Shown piece by piece: positions 1-6,127 of a stretch of DNA of 6,127 nt. The stretch is from Acidobacteriota bacterium. GTDB taxonomy: Bacteria > Acidobacteriota > Terriglobia > Bryobacterales > JACQDG01. Location: contig JACQDG010000474.1 of NCBI GenBank assembly GCA_016201185.1, positions 1 to 6,127 on the forward strand, read 5' to 3'. A program made the position numbers and the translations under genes. The notes beneath the pieces are model-generated. The model worked only from the letters and a program-made list of their open reading frames with translations, was not told the DNA's origin and did not search any database. Position 1 is the stretch's first letter. Each line of letters opens with the position of its first letter.

Positions 1-31
1 CTTTCACCTGGAAGGAAGCGTTCAGGTTAAC

Positions 32-43
32 ATAAAATTTTAT
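32..43 (+). promoter_or_regulatory. AT-rich 12-bp perfect palindrome before the operon (possible promoter/operator)
   Basis: ATAAAATTTTAT is a perfect inverted repeat inside the only markedly AT-rich patch of the window, just upstream of the first gene's ribosome binding site. TAAAAT at 33-38 could act as a -10 element, but no convincing -35 hexamer lies about 17 bp upstream (GGAAGG is there instead). The position suits a promoter core or operator for the four-gene operon. Short AT palindromes also arise by chance, so this is only a candidate. Confidence 0.3.
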
Positions 44-51
44 TGGGGGAC

Positions 52-56
52 AGGGG
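52..56 (+). promoter_or_regulatory. Ribosome binding site deciding the TTG start at 63
   Basis: AGGGG lies 6 nt before the TTG at 63. This supports a TTG start for the DUF218 gene over the internal ATG at 183, which has no comparable purine-rich sequence at the right distance. Confidence 0.6.
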
Positions 57-62
57 AAGCTA

Positions 63-692
63 TTGCTCAGAGCAGCGCACAAGAGAACACTCTGGAGACG
101 CGCCGCCGGCCTGCGGTACTGGGTGCTGGGGGTGGCGCTGGCGGCAGGGCCTTACGCCGGTCGCGGGGTATGGCTGCCATGGATGGGGGGGTTCCTGGTA
201 CGTGCCGAACCGCCCCAGGCGGCCGACGTGGCGGTAGTGCTGGCCGGGGACGGCTATGGAAACCGCATCATGCGCGCCGTCGAGTTGCAGCGCCAGGGTT
301 ATGTGAAGCAGATCATCGTCGACGGGCCCCTGGACAACTACGATTTTGACGAGGCGACCATGGCCATACAGTTTGCCATGCGTCGGGGGGCGCCGGGCGA
401 AATCTTCATCCCTTTGCCGATGCCGGTGAGGTCAACGGTCGCCGAGGCCCAGGTCGTCGACCCGGAGATGCAAAGGCGGGGCGTGAGAAAGGTCCTGATC
501 GTGACCTCCAACTTCCATACCCGCCGGGCGGGAGCGGTCTTCCGGCGCTACGGCTCGCCTGCCATTCACTACGTGGTGGTGGCGGCGCCGGACCATGATT
601 TCCGGCCCGAGGACTGGTGGCTTACCCGGGACGCGCAGAAAGTCGTGTTCCTGGAATATGTCAAGCTGGTTTCCTGGTGGCTGGGTGTTTGA
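63..692 (+). CDS. YdcF/SanA-like DUF218 domain protein, membrane-anchored
   Basis: This 209-residue protein looks like a DUF218 (YdcF/SanA/ElyC) family member. A basic N-terminus (residues 2-18) precedes one hydrophobic segment (about 19-45), so it is probably held in the membrane by an N-terminal anchor with the domain outside. The DUF218 fold spans about 54-205. The visible motifs are DVAVVLAGDG (55-64), a following R...A..LQ.QGY helix (68-80), STVAEA (124-129), VTSNFHTRRA (147-156) and a WW near 185. Family members are linked to envelope integrity and vancomycin sensitivity in enterobacteria, but the biochemical role is generally unknown. I chose the TTG start because AGGGG lies 6 nt upstream and because it keeps the anchor; the next in-frame ATG (residue 41) would remove it. 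The stop is 6 bp before the exporter gene, which suggests one transcript. The family call is fairly firm; the substrate is unknown. Confidence 0.8.
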   Translation: MLRAAHKRTLWRRAAGLRYWVLGVALAAGPYAGRGVWLPWMGGFLVRAEPPQAADVAVVLAGDGYGNRIMRAVELQRQGYVKQIIVDGPLDNYDFDEATMAIQFAMRRGAPGEIFIPLPMPVRSTVAEAQVVDPEMQRRGVRKVLIVTSNFHTRRAGAVFRRYGSPAIHYVVVAAPDHDFRPEDWWLTRDAQKVVFLEYVKLVSWWLGV

Positions 693-698
693 CAACCG

Positions 699-2459
699 AT
701 GCTGAGACAATTGCAAACTCTGCGGCCCTACCTGCGGCGTTACCAGCGGCCGCTCGCCTTTGGGCTGGCGGCGCTGGTGATGAAGGACCTCACGGCCGCC
801 TTGGTGCCGCTGCTGATCCGCCGCACCATCGACACCCTGACCGCCGGGCTTTCGGCCTCCCTGGTGTGGAAGCTTGGGGCGGCGCTGCTCGGCCTGGCCC
901 TCATCAAGGGCTTTTTCCAGTACTGGATGCGCTGGATCCTGATCGGCGCCTCGCGCGAGATCGAGTATGACCTGCGCAACGACCTGTTCGCCCACCTGAC
1001 CCGGTTGTCGCCCAAGTTCTACGGTACTCACCGCACCGGCGACATCATGTCGCGGGCCACCAACGACCTGAACGCCGTCCGCATGATGCTCGGGCCGGGC
1101 ATCATGTACTGGGCCGACACATTCGTCATCTTCGTGGCGGCCGTGGCGGTGATGGTGTCGATCGACTGGCGGCTGACCTTCTTTGTTTTCCTCCCCGTCC
1201 CGGCGGTGAGCTTCACGGTGGGTTACTTCGGGCGGCTGATCCACGACCGGTTCGAGCGCATCCAGGCCATGTTCTCCGACATCAGCTCGCGTGTGCAGGA
1301 GAACCTGGCCGGCGTCCGCATCGTCCGCGCTTATGCCCAGGAAGACGCCGAGCGCAAGCAGTTCCGGGAGCTGAATGAGGGCTACATCACGGAAAACCTG
1401 AAGTTGAGCCGCATCTGGGGTTCCTTCTACCCGATGCTCGAGGTGCTGATTGGCCTGACCTTCGTGATCGTTTTGTGGCTGGGAGGTCGGCAGGTGCTGC
1501 GGGGCGCCATTACGCTGGGTTCTTTCGTAATGTTCACCTCCTACATGGGCATGCTGATCTGGCCCATGATCGCCCTGGGGTGGGTGGTGAACCTGATGCA
1601 GCGCGGCACGGCGTCGCTCGGGCGCATCAACCAGTTGCTCTCCGAGCGGCCGGACATTGACGATTCCGCGGTGGGCGAAGAGGGTCCGCCTGATATCCGG
1701 GGCGATATCGAATTCCGCGGCGTCCGCGTGGACTACGGCTCGAACGGCGCCGGGCCCCGCGCCCCGGCTCTGGAGTCCGTGAACCTGCGCATTCCCGCCG
1801 GCCAGACCCTGGCCATCGTCGGCCCCACCGGAAGCGGGAAGACCACCCTGGTCAGCCTGGTGGCCCGTCTGCTCGACCCCGACCAGGGTTCGGTCCGGAT
1901 CGACGGCATGGACGTCCGCCACATTCCGCTAGCAACGCTGCGCCGCGCTATCGGGTTTGTGCCACAAGAGACATTTCTGTTCAGCGACACCATCGCGGAA
2001 AACATTGCTTTCGGCGTGGGGGAAGCCGCGGGGGAAGAGATCCGCCAGGCGGCCGAGGCGGCCGGCATCGCTCCGGAAATCGAGGAATTTCCGCAGAAAT
2101 ACCAGACCCTGGTGGGGGAGCGGGGAATCACGCTCTCCGGCGGGCAGAAGCAGCGGACGGCCATCGCGCGGGCACTGGTCCGCGACCCGCGCATTCTGAT
2201 CCTGGACGACGCGCTGTCCAGCGTGGACACGGTCACCGAAGAGCGTATCCTGAACCACCTGGCGGATGTGCGCCGCGGCCGCACCACCCTGCTGATTTCT
2301 CACCGTGTCTCCACCGTGCGCAACGCCGACCGCATCGTGGTCCTGGCCGGCGGGCGCCTGGTCGAGCAGGGTGCCCACGAAGAGCTGCTGGCCCGCGGCG
2401 GCTACTACGCCGACCTGTACCAGAAACAGTTGCTGGAGGAGGAGCTGGAGGAAGCGTGA
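699..2459 (+). CDS. ABC exporter half-transporter, degenerate-site subunit (YheI/BmrC-like)
   Basis: This 586-residue half-transporter has an N-terminal six-helix membrane domain (about 15-305, with clear hydrophobic stretches near 18-40, 57-80, 138-158, 160-180, 247-263 and 275-298) and a C-terminal nucleotide-binding domain (about 335-580). NBD motifs are an A-loop Tyr346, Walker A GPTGSGKTT (375-383), Q-loop Gln423, X-loop GERG (473-476), signature LSGGQ (479-483), Walker B ILILDD (499-504), D-loop SSVD (507-510) and switch His535. The residue after the Walker B Asp is Asp504, not the catalytic Glu, which is typical of the non-catalytic partner in heterodimeric exporters. Length matches BmrC/YheI and TM287. 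The ATG lies 6 bp after the previous stop with no strong Shine-Dalgarno, so translational coupling is likely. The gene overlaps its partner by 4 bp. The substrate cannot be read from the sequence; drug or lipid export is the usual family role. Confidence 0.93.
   Translation: MLRQLQTLRPYLRRYQRPLAFGLAALVMKDLTAALVPLLIRRTIDTLTAGLSASLVWKLGAALLGLALIKGFFQYWMRWILIGASREIEYDLRNDLFAHLTRLSPKFYGTHRTGDIMSRATNDLNAVRMMLGPGIMYWADTFVIFVAAVAVMVSIDWRLTFFVFLPVPAVSFTVGYFGRLIHDRFERIQAMFSDISSRVQENLAGVRIVRAYAQEDAERKQFRELNEGYITENLKLSRIWGSFYPMLEVLIGLTFVIVLWLGGRQVLRGAITLGSFVMFTSYMGMLIWPMIALGWVVNLMQRGTASLGRINQLLSERPDIDDSAVGEEGPPDIRGDIEFRGVRVDYGSNGAGPRAPALESVNLRIPAGQTLAIVGPTGSGKTTLVSLVARLLDPDQGSVRIDGMDVRHIPLATLRRAIGFVPQETFLFSDTIAENIAFGVGEAAGEEIRQAAEAAGIAPEIEEFPQKYQTLVGERGITLSGGQKQRTAIARALVRDPRILILDDALSSVDTVTEERILNHLADVRRGRTTLLISHRVSTVRNADRIVVLAGGRLVEQGAHEELLARGGYYADLYQKQLLEEELEEA
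2435..2451 (+). promoter_or_regulatory. Tandem Shine-Dalgarno inside the end of the first exporter gene
   Basis: Two strong anti-16S matches, GGAGGAGGAG (2435-2444) and GGAGG (2447-2451), lie 11 and 4 nt before the GTG start at 2456. The same bases encode the Glu-rich C-terminal tail (LEEELEEA) of the upstream subunit. They fix the GTG start of the second subunit and fit coupled, balanced production of two heterodimer partners. Confidence 0.65.
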
Positions 2460-4291
2460 GCAACCCGCCCGCCACCGCCCACACGGAAGAAGAAGCGCTG
2501 GGCAAGGTCTACGACTGGCGTTTGATCCGCCGGCTGATGGGGTACCTGCGCCCTTACGGACCGTTGGTGATCGTCTCGGTGGTCGCCCTGATTGGTCATT
2601 CTCTGCTTCAAATTGCGGGGCCGTATCTGACCAAAGTCGTCATCGACCGGTACCTGAATCCCCAGGCCGTCTCCTCGCCGCTGGACCCCTATCTCTCCCC
2701 CGAGCGATTCACGGGCCTCAGCCAGGTAGCCTTGCTGTACCTGGCCGCCCTGGTGCTGAGCTTCTTTTTTCAGTACGTGGAAACTTACGTCATGCAGTAC
2801 ACCGGCCAAAAGGTAATGTTCGACCTGCGTCGGGGAATCTTCGATCACCTGCAGCGGCTGGATATCAGCTATTACGACCGTGCCCCGGTGGGGCGGCTGG
2901 TGACGCGGGTGACCACTGACGTCGACGTGCTGAACGAGCTGTTCGCCGCCGGTGTGGTCGCCATCTTCGGCGATCTGTTCACCCTGGCCTTCATCGCCGC
3001 CACCATGATCGCCTTGAGCCCGGCGCTCACACTAGCCTCCATTTCGATCGCCCCGCTGGTCATGGGCGTCACCTTTCTTTTCCGCCGGGCCGTCCGGGAC
3101 GCCAACCGGCGGATCCGCGTGGCCATCGCCCGAATCAACGCCTACTTGCAGGAGCACGTCACCGGCATGACCGTGGTGCAGCTTTTCAATCACGAGGGGA
3201 AAAGTTGCCGGAAGTTCGCTCGCATCAATGCTGACCACCGCGACGCCTTCAAAGACGCCATCCTGGCCCACAGCCTGTTCTACCCGGCGATCGAGTGGCT
3301 GGGGACGCTGGCCCTGGTGGTGCTGCTGGTCTACGGCGGGAGCCGCGTGCTCTCGGGTACGCTGACCATCGGGGTCCTGGTAGCCTTCATGCAGTACTCG
3401 TTGCGCGTCTTCCGCCCCATTCAGGACCTGGGCGAAAAGTTCAACATCCTGCAATCGGCCATGGCCAGCGCCGAGCGCATCTTCAAGCTGCTCGACACCC
3501 CGGCGAAGATCCAGGCTTCTCCCCGGCCCGCCGCCTCGCCGGACGGAGACACCGGCATCGAGTTTCAGAACGTCCGCTTTGCCTACGGCGGTGAAGACTG
3601 GGTGCTCCGGGATGTCAACTTCCAGGTATCGCCGGGCGAGACGGTGGCCCTGGTGGGCCATACCGGGGCCGGCAAGACCACCATCCTTAGTCTGCTGCTC
3701 CGGTTTTATGACGTCACCCAGGGCCGCATCCTGGTGGGCGGCGTGGACGTGAGAGACTACGACCCGGTGGAACTGCGGCGCCGTTTCGGCGTAGTGCTAC
3801 AAGATCCGTATCTTTTCAGCGGCACGATCGCCACCAATATCCGTCTGGGAACGGAAACCATCCCCGACGAGCGGATCGAGGAGGCGGCCGAGGAGGTTAA
3901 CCTGGGCGACTTCATTCGCTCGCTCCCGGGGGGTTTCGAGGAAGAGGTGCGGGAGCGCGGCAACTCGCTTTCCACCGGCCAGAAGCAGCTCATCAACTTC
4001 GCCCGCGCCCTGGCCCACAACCCGCACTTCCTCATCCTGGACGAGGCCACCTCGAGCGTGGACACGGAGACGGAATTCCGCGTGCGCGCCGCCGTGAACC
4101 GGATGGTCAGCGGCCGGACTTCGATTGTGGTGGCCCACCGGCTCTCCACCGTCCAGCGGGCCGACCGCATCCTGGTAATGCACAAAGGCCGGCTGCGCGA
4201 AAGCGGAACCCACCAGGAGCTGCTGGCCAAGCGGGGCATCTACTGGAAGCTTTACCAACTACAATACAAGGATCAAGAGGTGGCAGGGTAA
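2456..4291 (+). CDS. ABC exporter half-transporter, catalytic subunit (YheH/BmrD-like)
   Basis: This is a 611-residue half-transporter and the partner of the preceding gene. A short polar N-terminus with an elbow helix (about 18-35) leads into six membrane helices (about 36-57, 90-112, 160-186, 190-210, 275-297, 302-322). A longer loop, probably extracytoplasmic, lies between helices 1 and 2 (about 64-88). NBD motifs are A-loop Tyr377, Walker A GHTGAGKTT (401-409), Q-loop Gln449, signature LSTGQ (505-509), Walker B FLILDE with catalytic Glu530, D-loop SSVD (533-536) and switch His561. The Thr for Gly change in the signature would face the Asp504 site of the partner, so both deviations meet in one degenerate ATP site. 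Translation starts at GTG overlapping the upstream TGA (GTGA), with a strong Shine-Dalgarno. Closest remembered relatives are BmrD/YheH and TM288. The exported substrate is unknown. Confidence 0.93.
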   Translation: MSNPPATAHTEEEALGKVYDWRLIRRLMGYLRPYGPLVIVSVVALIGHSLLQIAGPYLTKVVIDRYLNPQAVSSPLDPYLSPERFTGLSQVALLYLAALVLSFFFQYVETYVMQYTGQKVMFDLRRGIFDHLQRLDISYYDRAPVGRLVTRVTTDVDVLNELFAAGVVAIFGDLFTLAFIAATMIALSPALTLASISIAPLVMGVTFLFRRAVRDANRRIRVAIARINAYLQEHVTGMTVVQLFNHEGKSCRKFARINADHRDAFKDAILAHSLFYPAIEWLGTLALVVLLVYGGSRVLSGTLTIGVLVAFMQYSLRVFRPIQDLGEKFNILQSAMASAERIFKLLDTPAKIQASPRPAASPDGDTGIEFQNVRFAYGGEDWVLRDVNFQVSPGETVALVGHTGAGKTTILSLLLRFYDVTQGRILVGGVDVRDYDPVELRRRFGVVLQDPYLFSGTIATNIRLGTETIPDERIEEAAEEVNLGDFIRSLPGGFEEEVRERGNSLSTGQKQLINFARALAHNPHFLILDEATSSVDTETEFRVRAAVNRMVSGRTSIVVAHRLSTVQRADRILVMHKGRLRESGTHQELLAKRGIYWKLYQLQYKDQEVAG

Positions 4292-4300
4292 ACTATTACT

Positions 4301-5755
<1,455 letters not shown>

Positions 5756-5759
5756 GGTC

Positions 5760-5803
5760 GGTCCCCGTTTGCTACCGAACTCTCGCAGCTTAGAGCGGGG
5801 GCC
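5760..5803 (+). terminator. GC-rich hairpin after guaB, possible terminator
   Basis: Five bases after the guaB stop, GGTCCCCG (5760-5767) can pair over 8 bp, with one G-U, to CGGGGGCC (5796-5803). Inside the loop GCT/AGC (5771-5773 and 5787-5789) and CGA/TCG (5776-5778 and 5783-5785) can form smaller stems. No T-run follows on either strand, so it is not a textbook intrinsic terminator. It may end or protect the operon transcript in a convergent arrangement. The stop codon of the opposite-strand fragment lies inside it. Confidence 0.4.
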
Positions 5804-5808
5804 CCAGA

Positions 5809-5864
5809 GTTTGTCCGAGGTCGCCTCGATCGATTCCAATGTAGAATCCCCGGAACTGTTTGTC
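5809..5864. repeat. 7-bp direct repeat (GTTTGTC) at the mtnA breakpoint
   Basis: GTTTGTC occurs at 5809-5815 and again at 5858-5864. Similar bases follow in both copies (CGAG after the first, GAG after the second). The second copy coincides with the point where MtnA similarity ends. This could be a target-site duplication, or microhomology left by a deletion or insertion. A 7-bp match over 50 bp can also occur by chance. Confidence 0.25.
5816..5848. repeat. Two small inverted repeats between guaB and the mtnA remnant
   Basis: CGAGG-TCG-CCTCG (5816-5828, 5-bp stem) and GATTC...GAATC (5832-5836 with 5844-5848, 5-bp stem, 7-nt loop) sit side by side in the stretch that no longer matches MtnA. 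Each is short enough to be chance, but together with the larger hairpin at 5760-5803 they make the junction dense in potential structure. No known element is recognised. Confidence 0.3.
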
Positions 5865-6127
5865 GAGCATTCGGCGCACCGCCCATTGTAAGTTTACGGC
5901 GGTGGGCCGCGCTGCAGCGATGGCCCCTGCGGCTTTTTCAAGCCGTGACCGGGACTCCTTTCGGTCGGTGCCCGGTATCTCGCGGGCCGCCATGGCCACG
6001 GCGTAGGCCGCCGCCACGCCGATGGCGGGCGCGCCCCGGACCCGCATCTCCCGGATGGCATCCACCACCTGTTGATAGTGGCCCAGCTCCATAGTGACCT
6101 GTTCCAGGGGAAGGCGGGTCTGGTCCA

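Larger units (their letters stand above)
5790..6127 (-). pseudogene. mtnA: 3'-truncated S-methyl-5-thioribose-1-phosphate isomerase, cut by window edge
   Basis: Reading leftwards from the window end, 111 complete codons are open. They begin DQTRLPLEQVT, then MELGHYQQVV, and continue through RGAPAIG (6018-6038) and RPTAVNLQW (5883-5909), both hallmarks of MtnA and the related eIF2B-like isomerases. MtnA interconverts methylthioribose-1-phosphate and methylthioribulose-1-phosphate in methionine salvage. Homology ends around AVRRMLD (about 5862). The last 23 codons look unrelated and end at TAA (5790-5792). Family members are roughly 340-350 residues, so about two thirds is missing, including the region holding the Cys and Asp reported as catalytic in the Bacillus enzyme. 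guaB occupies the space where the remainder should be. The true start lies outside the window, so the ATG at 6092 is internal. The remnant is probably non-functional. An assembly join or a protein reduced to this N-terminal domain are less likely alternatives. Family identity is firmer than the pseudogene verdict. Confidence 0.75.

Noticed and set aside
10..38. Standard sigma-70/SigA promoter with -10 TAAAAT at 33-38
   Set aside because: The -35 position reads GGAAGG, far from TTGACA, and no extended -10 is present. It was kept only as a weak candidate under the palindrome.
1..62. Possible tail of an upstream gene on the plus strand
   Set aside because: Two frames end in stops (28-30 and 33-35), but only 9-10 residues are visible in each and neither matches anything recognisable.
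43..237. Alternative TTG-started 64-codon frame overlapping the DUF218 start
   Set aside because: The product is low-complexity (Gly, Trp and Arg rich), lies out of frame with the DUF218 gene and has no suitable ribosome binding site.
432..1922. A 496-codon open frame on the minus strand, opposite the DUF218 and first exporter genes
   Set aside because: Its translation is rich in His, Gln, Gly and Asp without any recognisable domain, as expected for the complement of GC-rich coding DNA. The plus strand carries unmistakable ABC exporter motifs.
3032..3661. Minus-strand frame of 209 codons opposite the second exporter gene
   Set aside because: It is a shadow of the exporter gene with no family motif. 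The opposite strand holds the membrane domain and Walker A.

Overview
The window is a compact, GC-rich bacterial segment. Four genes run rightwards as an apparent operon, and a truncated gene remnant faces them from the right end. The order is: a membrane-anchored YdcF/SanA-type DUF218 protein (63-692), the two halves of a heterodimeric ABC exporter (699-2459 and 2456-4291), IMP dehydrogenase GuaB (4301-5755), and on the minus strand the N-terminal third of an MtnA-like methylthioribose-1-phosphate isomerase (5790 to beyond 6127). Gaps in the operon are 6 bp, a 4-bp overlap and 9 bp, so co-transcription is very likely. The only AT-rich patch is bases 27-44, just before the first gene.

The exporter pair resembles Bacillus YheI/YheH (BmrC/BmrD) and Thermotoga TM287/TM288. 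The high GC content together with this architecture would fit a GC-rich Bacillota such as the Desulfotomaculum/Moorella group. That is a low-confidence inference, because none of these genes is diagnostic of a lineage.

The exporter halves show complementary degeneration. The first has Asp in place of the catalytic Glu after Walker B, and the second has an LSTGQ signature instead of LSGGQ. In a head-to-tail NBD dimer both changes fall in the same ATP site, leaving one canonical and one degenerate site. GuaB is complete: it has two CBS domains, the catalytic Cys304 and the Arg400-Tyr401 pair. Why guanine nucleotide synthesis sits behind an exporter and an envelope protein cannot be decided from the sequence.

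The right end is the least ordinary part. MtnA homology stops abruptly near base 5862, is followed by 23 unrelated codons and a stop, and then runs into the guaB 3' flank. The downstream two thirds of the gene, including its catalytic half, is not here. The guaB-mtnA junction (5756-5861) holds a GC-rich hairpin, two small inverted repeats and a 7-bp direct repeat at the breakpoint. I see no tRNA, rRNA, CRISPR array, insertion sequence or clearly new system.
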